A stretch of 64,000 nucleotides of DNA from Chitinophagaceae bacterium (lineage in GTDB: Bacteria; Bacteroidota; Bacteroidia; Chitinophagales; Chitinophagaceae): the NCBI GenBank assembly GCA_947455215.1, contig CANGNA010000019.1, forward strand, positions 1 through 64,000. Reading direction: 5' to 3'. The notes under the pieces were generated by a model. It was not told where the DNA came from. It was given only the letters and a program-made list of their open reading frames with translations, and did no database searches. The position numbers were made by a program, and so were the translations under genes. Shown here one piece after another: positions 24,942 to 32,683 of the stretch (positions are counted from its first letter, which is position 1; every line of letters starts with the position of its first letter).

Positions 24942-24947
24942 ATCGGG

Positions 24948-24978
24948 CAAAAAAAAGTCCCCGCATTTCGCGGGGACC
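24948..24978 (-). terminator. rho-independent terminator after rplY
   Basis: On the minus strand gtccccgc-gaaat-gcggggac followed by eight T. It marks the boundary between the housekeeping gene and the L array. Confidence 0.85.
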
Positions 24979-25000
24979 ATATAAAAGAGGTAAGCAAATA

Positions 25001-25597
25001 TTACTTCTTTGCACCCTTGGCAGCAGCTGCTGCTTCGGTTTCTGCCTGGCGCAGGGCACGTGTAGTGATAACAGAAGCAATAGGAATACGTGGCGAGTTC
25101 ATGATCTCCATGTTGTCAGCCTTCACGTCTTCTACGCGAACGTTACCCAACAGTTCCAGCTTCTCGATGTTCACTTCGATAGCTTCCACCAGGTGCTTAG
25201 GTTCTGTACGCACGGTCAGGCCCTTCAGCTTAGTTACCAGGCGACCACCGTCTTTAACACCCTGTGGCACACCTACAAACTTCAGCGGCAGTGTAGCTAC
25301 CACCTTCTTGCCTTCTACCAGTTCCAGCAGGTCTACGTGGCTCAGTACGTCTGTCAGTACATCAAACTGCAGGTCCTTAACGATAGTACGGTAAGTCTTA
25401 CCGTCTACGCTGATCTCAGCGATCTGGAACTCAGGAGTGTACACCAGCGTGCGGAATGCCATAACAGGCGCGCTGAAGTGGATTGTTTCGTTGCCACCGT
25501 AGATAACGGCAGGCACTTCGTCGTTAGAGCGGAGCTGACGTGTGGCTTTCTTGCCCAGGTCGCTCCTCAGTTTACCTTCGATCTTTACACTTTTCAT
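25001..25597 (-). CDS. rplY: ribosomal protein bL25 (general stress protein Ctc type)
   Basis: 198 aa from the ATG at 25597 (MKSVKIEGKLRSDLGKKATRQLRSNDEVPAVIYGG). The N-terminal 5S rRNA-binding domain (residues 1 to about 90) is followed by the CTC-type beta-barrel extension (ATLPLKFVGVPQGVKDGG..., GNVRVEDVKADNMEIMNSPRIPIASVITTRAL) and an Ala/Lys-rich tail, which is the long form of L25. It binds 5S rRNA in the large ribosomal subunit. A terminator follows. The usual downstream neighbour of such operons, prs, lies immediately upstream on the same strand. Confidence 0.95.
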   Translation of the reverse strand: MKSVKIEGKLRSDLGKKATRQLRSNDEVPAVIYGGNETIHFSAPVMAFRTLVYTPEFQIAEISVDGKTYRTIVKDLQFDVLTDVLSHVDLLELVEGKKVVATLPLKFVGVPQGVKDGGRLVTKLKGLTVRTEPKHLVEAIEVNIEKLELLGNVRVEDVKADNMEIMNSPRIPIASVITTRALRQAETEAAAAAKGAKK

Positions 25598-25729
25598 TTT
25601 AGTGTTTAGTCTTTTGTTTCTTTCACCGCCGGTCGGATTCATCTGCCAAACGTCCGTACGCTGAAATGGTTTTAAAAATTCAAATCCCTTTGTGGGGGCA
25701 GATTTTGTTGTATAAACAGTCTTTATTTC

Positions 25730-25863
25730 AATTAGCTGATTAGCTGATGTGCTAATTAGCTGATCTTAACTTTTATCTTAATTAGCTGATTAGCTGATGT
25801 GCTAATTAGCTGTTTTACCCTTTTTATTCAATTAGCTAATCTGCTAATCAGCACATCAGCTAA
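25730..25863. repeat. attagctgattagctgatgtg word repeat
   Basis: Three blocks built from variants of attagctga/gctaat, the last one inverted relative to the first two, so the region can fold into long A/T hairpins. The same words recur at about 27629-27790. It lies between prs and rplY. Confidence 0.7.
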
Positions 25864-26823
25864 TCATTTATTATAATTCATATTGCTATGAATGAACAAA
25901 GAGCTGATAGACTTATTTTCCGAAGCATTGCGGATGGCTACTGCAAACAGATCGGCGGTAGAAAGTACCTTGATCTTATCGCACTGCTGGCGGAGTGGTA
26001 TCGTGTCGCAAACAACCAGTTCTTCCAATACAGAGTTCTGGATGTTCTCGTAAGCATTGCCGCTGAGTACCGGGTGCGTACATACAGCGCGAACGCTTTT
26101 GGCACCTTTCTCCTTCAGCATGGCTGCCGATTTAGACAGGGTACCTGCGGTATCGCAGATGTCATCGATCAATACGATGTTCCTGTCTTTCACGTCACCT
26201 ATCACCGTCATGCTGGCTATCTCGTTGGCACGCTTGCGCTGCTTGTCGCAGATCACCATATCGGCCCCGAAATACTTCGCTACCTCACGTACGCGGTTGG
26301 TACTGCCTACGTCAGGGGCCGCAAAGGTAAGGTCTTTTATTTTCAATTTCTCAATATAAGGGATAAAAATTGCCGAAGAGTCCATATGGTCTACCGGGAT
26401 ATCGAAGAAACCCTGTATCTGCGGCGCGTGCAGGTCCATGGTGATCACGCGGTTGGCGCCGGCGGTGGTCAGCAGGTTGGCCACCAGTTTAGAGCCTATG
26501 GCCACACGTGGCTTGTCTTTACGGTCCTGGCGGGCAAAGCCGTAATACGGGATAACAGCTGTTATATACCCTGCCGAAGCCCTCTTGCAGGCGTCGATCA
26601 TCAGCAACAGCTCCATCAGGTTGTCTGTAGGGGCAAAAGTGCTCTGCACCAGGAACACATAAGCGCCGCGAACGGACTCCTGTATCACCGGCTGCATCTC
26701 GCCATCGCTGAATTTCTGGATATTGATATTGCCAAGCCTGGTCCCGAAGCTTTTGGCAATTCTTTCGGCCAGGTAGGTAGATCCTGTGCCGGAGAAAATT
26801 TTAACTGCTGAATCGATACGCAT
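25864..26823 (-). CDS. prs: ribose-phosphate pyrophosphokinase
   Basis: 319 aa from the ATG at 26823 (MRIDSAVKIFSGTGSTYLAERIAKSFG); upstream residues of the longer frame are promoter sequence. Motifs: FSDGEMQPVI (38-47), ARQDRKDKPR (98-106), the metal/ribose-5-phosphate site DLHAPQIQGFF (130-140) and the PRPP-binding loop VLIDDICDTAGTL (217-229). It makes PRPP from ribose 5-phosphate and ATP in the cytoplasm for nucleotide, His and Trp synthesis. It probably forms an operon with rplY, the classical prs-ctc order. Confidence 0.96.
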   Translation of the reverse strand: MRIDSAVKIFSGTGSTYLAERIAKSFGTRLGNINIQKFSDGEMQPVIQESVRGAYVFLVQSTFAPTDNLMELLLMIDACKRASAGYITAVIPYYGFARQDRKDKPRVAIGSKLVANLLTTAGANRVITMDLHAPQIQGFFDIPVDHMDSSAIFIPYIEKLKIKDLTFAAPDVGSTNRVREVAKYFGADMVICDKQRKRANEIASMTVIGDVKDRNIVLIDDICDTAGTLSKSAAMLKEKGAKSVRAVCTHPVLSGNAYENIQNSVLEELVVCDTIPLRQQCDKIKVLSTADLFAVAIRNASENKSISSLFIHSNMNYNK

Positions 26824-26831
26824 ATGGCGTG

Positions 26832-26867
26832 CAAAGGTATGATAGCAAAACGGGATTAGGAAACAAA
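26832..26867 (-). promoter_or_regulatory. prs promoter close to the start codon
   Basis: Minus-strand TACCTTTG at 26832-26839 ends 8 nt before the ATG; a TTTG lies at 26864-26867, 24 nt upstream. A near-leaderless mRNA is predicted. Confidence 0.45.
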
Positions 26868-26936
26868 AAAATAACTTTTGCCACCGCCCCCAATACACCA
26901 ATAGAATGTTAGTAATGCAAATAGGCACACTTGCAT

Positions 26937-26944
26937 TACCTTTG
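26937..26944 (+). promoter_or_regulatory. -7 element TACCTTTG for fdx
   Basis: TACCTTTG lies 32 nt before the fdx ATG, divergent from the prs promoter; the same box sequence is used on both sides of this 153-bp region. Confidence 0.4.
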
Positions 26945-26976
26945 CACCGCAAAAACTAACTTACGACTACACAAGG

Positions 26977-27315
26977 ATGTACACTATAAAATTTAATTTT
27001 GAGCAAAAGGGGCTGGAACCGATAGTACTGGAGAACGTAGCCCCCGGCCAGAATATAGTAGAGATAGCACTGGAAAACAACATAGAACTGCACCACAACT
27101 GCGGTATGGTATGCGGCTGCAGCACCTGCCACCTGTATCTGGAAAAAGGTAACGAGCATGTGCCGGAAATAAGCGACCGCGAAGAAGACTTTATAGACAG
27201 GGCACGCAACCCGCGCATCAACAGCCGCCTGGGCTGCCAGTGCTTTTTGGATGAGTGCGACAAGGGCTTTATAGAGGTAACACTGCCCGATCAGTCGACC
27301 ATACACGGTGATTAA
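26977..27315 (+). CDS. fdx: ISC-type [2Fe-2S] ferredoxin
   Basis: 112 aa, adrenodoxin/Isc ferredoxin type. Cluster ligands Cys42, Cys48, Cys51 and Cys87 fit C-x5-C-x2-C...C; two further Cys (46, 89) lie beside the cluster. Acidic patches (SDREEDF) suit docking to reductase and IscS. It supplies electrons for iron-sulfur cluster assembly in the cytoplasm. The next gene is iscX, matching the fdx-iscX end of isc operons, but iscS, iscU and hscA/B are not in the window. Confidence 0.92.
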   Translation: MYTIKFNFEQKGLEPIVLENVAPGQNIVEIALENNIELHHNCGMVCGCSTCHLYLEKGNEHVPEISDREEDFIDRARNPRINSRLGCQCFLDECDKGFIEVTLPDQSTIHGD

Positions 27316-27383
27316 GTTTCAAGAACCAAACTCCAAGGGCCAAATCCCAGGAACCAAATTTCAATTTTTCAACTAAGTATTAT

Positions 27384-27623
27384 ATGCCGCATTTTGAACC
27401 GCCGATAAAGTGGAATGATTACGAAGATATAGCCCTGAAGCTGTATGAGCGCTTTGGCGATGACTTTGGCGAAAGCAAGATATACCGCATCCGCTTTACC
27501 GAACTGCTGGAATGGGTATTACAGATACCTAATTTCGAGGGCAAGCGCGAAGAAAGTAACGAAGGTCACCTGGAGATGATCCAGTCGAGCTGGGTATACG
27601 AATGGCGCGATAACCAGGGGTAG
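27384..27623 (+). CDS. iscX: Fe-S cluster assembly protein IscX
   Basis: 79 aa, a few residues longer than the E. coli protein. WNDYEDIALKLYERFGDDF, the RFTELLEWVLQIPNF core and the EWRD end identify IscX (YfhJ). This acidic helical protein binds IscS and iron and tunes cluster assembly. It sits 68 bp after fdx with a short ccaaactccaagggcc word repeat between, and is probably co-transcribed. Confidence 0.92.
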   Translation: MPHFEPPIKWNDYEDIALKLYERFGDDFGESKIYRIRFTELLEWVLQIPNFEGKREESNEGHLEMIQSSWVYEWRDNQG

Positions 27624-27628
27624 TTTAC

Positions 27629-27790
27629 TTATGTGCTAATTAGCTAATTAGCTGATTAGCTGATCTATTGAATGATCAAACATAGATTACTCTGTCACTT
27701 CCTCAAAAGCCTTAGATGACAACAGACCTTTAGGTTTTCCACCAGCTAATCTGCTCATCAGCTAATTAGCTATTCATAAATCTGCTAATT
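27629..27790. repeat. attagctgattagctgat word repeat, second site
   Basis: Two blocks of attagctaat/gctgattagc words, one at each end of the iscX-kdsC spacer, in opposite orientation and able to pair. Same word as at 25730-25863. Confidence 0.6.
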
Positions 27791-27793
27791 GAT

Positions 27794-28300
27794 ATGAATA
27801 TACTCGAACTCTTTGCACCGATAAAAACGTTCGTTTTTGACGTAGATGGCGTACTGACCGATGGCAGCCTGATGCTGACGGAAGATGGTCATATGCTGCG
27901 TAGCATGAATATTAAAGATGGCTATGCCATGCAGCTGGCCATTAAGAAAGGTTATAAAGTGTGGATCATATCCGGCGCGCGCTCCGAGGCTGTACGTTTA
28001 AGGCTTAATGGATTGGGTATCAAGGATGTGCACATTGGTATAGAAAGCAAAAAAGAGGTATTGGATGCCATGGCCCTCACCCACAAAACCGATTTCAGCA
28101 GCGTACTGTATATGGGCGATGATATACCCGACTATGCCGTAATGCAGATGTGCGGCCTACCCTGCTGCCCCGCCGACGCCGTGGCCGAAATAAAGCAGGT
28201 AGCCAAGTACATATCTCCGCTCAGCGGGGGCAAGGGCTGCGTGCGCGATGTAATAGAAAAGGTACTGAAACTAAACGGCGACTGGGAGCTGCCAAGCTAA
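27794..28300 (+). CDS. kdsC: KdsC-type HAD phosphatase (Kdo 8-phosphate phosphatase)
   Basis: 168 aa, the cap-less C0 HAD family. Motif I is DVDGVLTDG (Asp16, Asp18), motif II IISGA.SE, and the C-terminal motif GDDIPDYAVM. It hydrolyses 3-deoxy-D-manno-octulosonate 8-phosphate to Kdo for lipopolysaccharide. The ISGARS.AVRLRL region and the GVL(T)DG start are specific for KdsC rather than sugar or nucleotide HADs. No kdsA or kdsB is adjacent. A bidirectional terminator follows. Confidence 0.9.
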   Translation: MNILELFAPIKTFVFDVDGVLTDGSLMLTEDGHMLRSMNIKDGYAMQLAIKKGYKVWIISGARSEAVRLRLNGLGIKDVHIGIESKKEVLDAMALTHKTDFSSVLYMGDDIPDYAVMQMCGLPCCPADAVAEIKQVAKYISPLSGGKGCVRDVIEKVLKLNGDWELPS

Positions 28301-28323
28301 CACGCACACAACAAAGCGCATTA

Positions 28324-28352
28324 AAAAAGGACCGGCAGAACCGGTCCTTTTT
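28324..28352. terminator. bidirectional rho-independent terminator
   Basis: aaaaaggaccgg - cagaa - ccggtccttttt, flanked by A-run and T-run, between convergent kdsC and thioredoxin-like genes. Confidence 0.85.
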
Positions 28353-28373
28353 AAAACTGTGGCGTGGCCACTA

Positions 28374-28901
28374 TTACTTTGCCAGGAACTTTTCCAGATC
28401 CGGCCTTGCCTCTTCGGCGCGGCTATACTTGCCAATGATGTTGCCATTAGGATCGAGCAGGAAGCACTGTGGTATGTACTGCAGGCCATAAAGCTGTGTT
28501 GCAGCACTCTGCCACTGTTTCAGGTCGCTCATGTGGTTAGCCCACACCAGTCCGTCCTTCTTTATGGCGTCCATCCACTTGTCTTTGTTGTTATCCAGGG
28601 AGAAGCTTACTACTGTAAAGCCCTTCTTGGCATTCTTGAACTTCTTAGCTGAATACTCGTTGTACATCTTTACCAGGCCGGGGTTAGAAGCGCGGCATGG
28701 TCCGCACCAGGAAGCCCAGAAATCGAGGAGCACGTAGCTACCCTTGTTGATCTCTGACAGTTTCATGGTCTTGCCCTGAGGATTGGCAAATTCCAGGTCT
28801 GGTGCCTTCTGGCCTACTTTAATGTACGTGTTCTCATACTGCGCATTGGCCGATATGAAGAAGCCCATTACCAGGGCAAACAGTGCAAGTGTTTTTCTCA
28901 T
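28374..28901 (-). CDS. TlpA-family thiol:disulfide thioredoxin-like protein
   Basis: 175 aa. Signal peptide MRKTLALFALVMGFFISANA. The peroxiredoxin/TlpA fold starts at GQKAPDLEF; the active site is WCGPC with Cys66 and Cys69 (FWASWCGPCR); the cis-Pro is in YIPQCFLLDPNG. It is an extracytoplasmic reductase of disulfides in periplasmic proteins or cytochrome maturation. Unusually Cys (PQC) follows the cis-Pro pair. Single gene. Confidence 0.88.
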   Translation of the reverse strand: MRKTLALFALVMGFFISANAQYENTYIKVGQKAPDLEFANPQGKTMKLSEINKGSYVLLDFWASWCGPCRASNPGLVKMYNEYSAKKFKNAKKGFTVVSFSLDNNKDKWMDAIKKDGLVWANHMSDLKQWQSAATQLYGLQYIPQCFLLDPNGNIIGKYSRAEEARPDLEKFLAK

Positions 28902-29061
28902 TTCTCTGTTGTTTGAAGATTTATTGTGTAAATATAATAAGTACGAACGAATATGGATATTACAAACGGCGTACCAGTTTTAAAATAAGTCAAAAGTTAA
29001 AACCTAAAAGTGGGTTGGTTGTGTTTTGGGCCTTGGAGTTTGGACCTTGGTCCCTGTATCA

Positions 29062-29727
29062 CTAATAGCCATTAGCATATGGGTTGCTCTTGCGGCGGAA
29101 GTCGCCACGTTTCCAGGCTTCAAAGAACTCGCCCCAGGCCAGCGGGTTGAAGATGTTCATGGGCCGGTTCTGTCCGTAATATACTGCATCGCGGGCTTGC
29201 TGCTGCAGGTAAGCGCTCTGGGCTTCGTGGCCGTCTTTAGGCAATGTATAGGCCAATGCGCGCAGCACATAGGCATCGGTATTGCGGCGGGCTATCTCGT
29301 ACTGGTCGTTAGGTATGCGCCAGTTGAGGAAGGCATAATCGAAGGCATCGCCCCTTGGTAAAGGGCGGATGATGGTCTCGGGCAGGTAAAAGGTATCCTG
29401 CACCATCAACTGGATGAGCGAGAAATAGTCGCCCTGCAGGTCTTTACGTACTATAAACTCTTTAGGACGGAAGCCTATGCAGCTGAACTCGAGGGTATCG
29501 CCTTTGTAGCATACTATGCTGAACACGCCGGTATATTCCGACTCTACGCCCCTGTTCTTGTTCTTTACCTGAATGGTAACATTTGGCACAGCGCGCAGGC
29601 TATCGGCCGTCATTACCACCCCACTTATCTGGATAACATTCTGGGGGGACGACTGTGCGCGGCTACATATGGAACCGGCTGCCAACAGCGCAATGAGCAA
29701 ACAGTATGAGATAAAATTGGGCCGCAT
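29062..29727 (-). CDS. exported protein with CarboxypepD_reg-like domain
   Basis: 221 aa from the ATG at 29727 (MRPNFISYCLLIALLAAGS), a proper signal peptide; the frame upstream to 30024 overlaps the divergent promoter and is rejected. Residues about 32-110 form a carboxypeptidase-regulatory-like beta-sandwich (QISGVVMTADSLRAVPNVTIQVKNKNRG...GVFSIVCYKGDTLEFSCIGFRPKEF). The C-terminal half is Arg/Tyr-rich with a basic end (GDFRRKSNPYANGY) and is not a T9SS domain. Probably periplasmic or outer-membrane associated; function unknown. Confidence 0.82.
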   Translation of the reverse strand: MRPNFISYCLLIALLAAGSICSRAQSSPQNVIQISGVVMTADSLRAVPNVTIQVKNKNRGVESEYTGVFSIVCYKGDTLEFSCIGFRPKEFIVRKDLQGDYFSLIQLMVQDTFYLPETIIRPLPRGDAFDYAFLNWRIPNDQYEIARRNTDAYVLRALAYTLPKDGHEAQSAYLQQQARDAVYYGQNRPMNIFNPLAWGEFFEAWKRGDFRRKSNPYANGY

Positions 29728-29862
29728 GTGTTCCAAAGTTACAATTATATTTAAATGAGACCGGGGGCGAAGGTATAAATGTAAAAAATGTTCATCTGCA
29801 CAAGTAGTTAAAAAACAGCCGCACCATTGCCCCGATGCTGTACAAAGTAAAAGGGTTTGATG

Positions 29863-29870
29863 TACTTTTG
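29863..29870 (+). promoter_or_regulatory. -7 element TACTTTTG for the Mrp gene
   Basis: TACTTTTG lies 33 nt before the ATG at 29904. Confidence 0.35.
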
Positions 29871-29903
29871 TCCTACAAAAAAGGCACTTTAACAAAGGTT
29901 TAC

Positions 29904-31001
29904 ATGATAACAAAAGAAGCAGTATTAGCGGCGCTGAGCAATGTGGAAGAACCGGATCTGGGCAAAGACCTGGTGACGCTGAATATGGTGCAGGATGTAC
30001 ATATAGAGGGTAAGAACGTAACATTCACAGTAGTATTGACCACCCCGGCCTGTCCGCTGAAAGAGATGATAGAAAGGGCTTGTGTGACGGCTATACACCA
30101 CCTGGTGGATAAGGAAGCTGTGGTAAAGGTGAACATGACGGCCAATGTGAACACTAACCGTAAGGATAATAAATCGGTGCTGCCAGGCGTGAAGAACATC
30201 ATCATGGTGGCGTCGGGCAAGGGCGGCGTTGGTAAATCGACCGTTGCTGTGAACCTGGCCCTTGGCCTGGCGCAGGAAGGGGCCAAGGTAGGCCTGCTGG
30301 ATGCGGACATTTATGGCCCGTCCATCCCTATTATGCTGGGGCTGCGCGATGAGCGCCCCAAGATGACCGATATTAACGGCAAGGGCATGATAGTGCCGAT
30401 AGAGCGCTTTGGCATCAAGGCGATGTCTATCGGGCTGCTGATAGATGAGAAACAAGCAGTGATATGGCGCGGCCCTATGGCCAGCTCGGCCATCAAACAA
30501 TTCATAGGCGATGTGCACTGGGGCGACCTGGACTACCTGGTGATAGACATGCCACCGGGCACAGGCGACGTGCACCTGACGATGGTGCAGGCCATACCTG
30601 TAACAGGCGCGGTGATCGTATCGACGCCACAGGCAGTAGCTGCTGCTGATGCCCGCAAGGCTATCATCATGCTGAAACAGAACCAGATCAACGTGCCTAT
30701 ACTTGGCATTGTTGAGAATATGGCTTATTTTACTCCCGCAGAATTACCGGATAACAAGTACTATATCTTTGGCCAGGGCGGTGCCCAGCAGATGGCAGAA
30801 CAGTTTGAACTGCCGTTCTTAGGTGAGATACCGTTGGTGCAAGGTATACGCGAAGGTGGCGACAAGGGCGTGCCTGCCGTGCTGAATGACGAACCGGTGG
30901 CCAAGCATGCATTCACCACCTTGGCGCAGACGGTAGCCCGCAATGTGGCTATGCGCAATGCCAACATGGCCCCTACAAAGGCTGTGGAAATAGTTGAATA
31001 A
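29904..31001 (+). CDS. apbC: Mrp/ApbC/NBP35-family Fe-S carrier P-loop ATPase
   Basis: 365 aa from the ATG at 29904 (MITKEAVLAALSNVEEPDLGKDLV). Residues 1 to about 85 form a MIP18/DUF59 domain with Cys50 (TTPACPLKEMI). Residues about 97-350 form the P-loop domain with the deviant Walker A SGKGGVGKST (104-113), and DxxxGPSIP plus PPGTGD motifs. The protein carries Fe-S clusters to target enzymes in the cytoplasm. The usual C-terminal CxxC pair of Mrp proteins is not evident near the NMAYF/YIFGQGG region, where Bacteroidota members often lack it. Confidence 0.92.
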   Translation: MITKEAVLAALSNVEEPDLGKDLVTLNMVQDVHIEGKNVTFTVVLTTPACPLKEMIERACVTAIHHLVDKEAVVKVNMTANVNTNRKDNKSVLPGVKNIIMVASGKGGVGKSTVAVNLALGLAQEGAKVGLLDADIYGPSIPIMLGLRDERPKMTDINGKGMIVPIERFGIKAMSIGLLIDEKQAVIWRGPMASSAIKQFIGDVHWGDLDYLVIDMPPGTGDVHLTMVQAIPVTGAVIVSTPQAVAAADARKAIIMLKQNQINVPILGIVENMAYFTPAELPDNKYYIFGQGGAQQMAEQFELPFLGEIPLVQGIREGGDKGVPAVLNDEPVAKHAFTTLAQTVARNVAMRNANMAPTKAVEIVE

Positions 31002-31040
31002 ACGGGGAAAACTGCACTGTAAAATTCGATTTGGATTAAT

Positions 31041-31048
31041 TACTTTTG
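31041..31048 (+). promoter_or_regulatory. -7 element TACTTTTG
   Basis: TACTTTTG lies 27 nt before the ATG at 31076 of the FGE-like gene. Confidence 0.35.
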
Positions 31049-31075
31049 AAAGCTATTTAAAAATTATAGTGTTCT

Positions 31076-31828
31076 ATGAAGAAAATCTTACTGCCTGTTG
31101 TTCTGCTTGCCTGCTTAAATCCGGCATTTGCCCAAAAGAATAAGGACAAGAAAGAAGCGCAGCTAACCATTGATATGATGAGCGTACAGGGTGGCAAATT
31201 TGATATGGGTGACGACAGTGCCTATATTGACAGGCGCCCGGCACATAGCGTGGTACTGAAGAGTTTTTCTATAGGCACATATGAAGTAACACAGGCACAG
31301 TGGAAGGCCATCATGGACAAAAATCCATCGGCTTACAAGTGCGACGACTGCCCGGTGACCAATGTTAGCTGGAATGATGTGCAGACCTTCATCACCAAGC
31401 TGAACGAAAAGACCGGCAAGCACTATCGCCTGCCGACAGAAGCTGAATGGGAATTTGCTGCGCGTGGCGGTGTAAAGGAGAACCCTGAACACATGAAGAA
31501 ATACAGTGGCCGCGAGGTACTGCAGTATATAGCCTGGTTTGAACGTAATGCTAACGACCACCAGCACCCGGTTGGTAAGAAACGTGCCAACGAACTGGGT
31601 CTGCATGATATGACCGGCAACGTGGAAGAATGGACGAACGACTGGTACAGTAAGGATTATTTCTCTAAGCGTGATGCCAACAATCCACAAGGACCATCGG
31701 GTGGTAACTCTAAGGTAGTACGTGGCGGGTCGTGGCAGAGTGAGAAGGACGAGATATCTGTAACGCGCCGGGCTGCTTACACTCCTGATACCAAGGCAAC
31801 ATCGCTGGGTTTCAGGCTGGCTATGTAA
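31076..31828 (+). CDS. exported formylglycine-generating-enzyme-like (SUMF1 fold) protein
   Basis: 250 aa. Signal peptide ends ...NPAFAQ. The FGE/SUMF1 fold begins at MMSVQGGKFDMGDDS and shows YEVTQAQWKAIM, YRLPTEAEWEFAARGG, GLHDMTGNVEEWTNDWY, VVRGGSW and the end LGFRLAM. The two Cys of KCDDCPVTNVSW replace nothing catalytic that I can recognise, so sulfatase activation is unlikely; family members in Bacteroidota include gliding/secretion lipoproteins (GldK/GldJ-like) and unknown exported proteins. No lipobox is seen. A strong hairpin terminator follows. Confidence 0.82.
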   Translation: MKKILLPVVLLACLNPAFAQKNKDKKEAQLTIDMMSVQGGKFDMGDDSAYIDRRPAHSVVLKSFSIGTYEVTQAQWKAIMDKNPSAYKCDDCPVTNVSWNDVQTFITKLNEKTGKHYRLPTEAEWEFAARGGVKENPEHMKKYSGREVLQYIAWFERNANDHQHPVGKKRANELGLHDMTGNVEEWTNDWYSKDYFSKRDANNPQGPSGGNSKVVRGGSWQSEKDEISVTRRAAYTPDTKATSLGFRLAM

Positions 31829-31851
31829 TTTGTAGTTTCAAAAATATTTGC

Positions 31852-31887
31852 GTTCGTCCCGATGTTTGTCGGGACGAACATTTTTTA
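31852..31887 (+). terminator. rho-independent terminator
   Basis: 11-bp perfect stem gttcgtcccga / tcgggacgaac followed by six T. Confidence 0.85.
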
Positions 31888-31903
31888 GGGGATGGGCACC
31901 TGA

Positions 31904-31951
31904 GTCGTCGGGTTGAAACCCGACGCTATGATAGCCGGCCCTTTCAGGGCC
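31904..31951 (+). repeat. R-family two-hairpin repeat, copy e
   Basis: Hairpin 1 gtcgggttgaaacccgac, linker gctatgatagcc, hairpin 2 ggccctttcagggcc. Relative to other copies hairpin 1 carries paired changes that keep the stem. Confidence 0.85.
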
Positions 31952-31992
31952 ATTTATAAGCCCATCGAACCATTGATCATATTAGTTAGACG

Positions 31993-32529
31993 ATGCAAAA
32001 GAAGACAATGGATGAGCTGAACCGGATGAGTGTTGCAGAGATGCGCGCTGCGGAGAAGCATCCGATAATAGTGATACTGGATGATGTGCGGAGCATGCAT
32101 AATGTAGGATCTGTGTTCCGCACGTGCGATGGCTTTGCTGTGGCTGCGGTGTACCTGTGTGGTTATACGCCACAGCCGCCGCACAGGGATATCCACAAGA
32201 CAGCGCTTGGTGCTACGGAAACGGTGTACTGGAAACATTTTGCCACCGTTACAGATGCCATAGCCCAATGCCGGGCCGATGGTTATAAAGTGTATGCGGT
32301 GGAGCAGGTGCATAACAGCATCAGCCTGGAGCAATTCTCAGCCGGGCCAGAAGACAAAACGGCCCTGATATTTGGCAACGAGGTGAGCGGAGTTAATGAA
32401 GAAGCCATTCAACAGTGCGAGGGCTGCATAGAGATACCCCAATGGGGTGCCAAGCATTCGCTGAATATCTCTATAGCTGCAGGGGTGGTACTTTGGGAAA
32501 TGGTACGTTGTAATGGCTCAATGGCTTAA
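31993..32529 (+). CDS. TrmH/SpoU-family RNA 2-prime-O-methyltransferase
   Basis: 178 aa, SPOUT fold. Motif 1 is LDDVRSMHNVGSVFRTCDGF, motif 2 LIFGNEVSGV, motif 3 IPQWGAKHSLNISIAAGVVLWEM. These bind AdoMet in a trefoil knot and methylate ribose in tRNA or rRNA. The short N-terminus lacks an added RNA-binding domain, like TrmL or tRNA Gm18-type enzymes; the target is not determined. Two possible starts (ATG 31993 and ATG 32008); the first is used. Confidence 0.9.
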   Translation: MQKKTMDELNRMSVAEMRAAEKHPIIVILDDVRSMHNVGSVFRTCDGFAVAAVYLCGYTPQPPHRDIHKTALGATETVYWKHFATVTDAIAQCRADGYKVYAVEQVHNSISLEQFSAGPEDKTALIFGNEVSGVNEEAIQQCEGCIEIPQWGAKHSLNISIAAGVVLWEMVRCNGSMA

Positions 32530-32640
32530 TTGCTCAATGGCTCAATGCGAGGTTTGTTACTTATAGGGGTTGAAAATGGCTCAATTGCTGAGCTGAGTGG
32601 CTCAATGGCCAAATGCTTTATTTTGATGTACCGCAAATAT
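32515..32640. repeat. ggctcaatggctcaattgctc word repeat
   Basis: Two blocks of ggctcaatggct/gctcaat words around the 3-prime end of the methyltransferase gene; the word also occurs at about 62416-62450. The last codons of the upstream gene (NGSMA) are themselves made of this word, so the repeat may have altered the C-terminus. Confidence 0.6.
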
Positions 32641-32683
32641 TACCTAGTGCAATGCCTGAATCTTCACAAATATTTCTGAGCAA

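Noticed and set aside
25730-25863. Attachment site or replication origin in the attagctgat repeats
   Set aside because: The words are degenerate and recur in other spacers; there is no integrase, replication gene or DnaA-box cluster.
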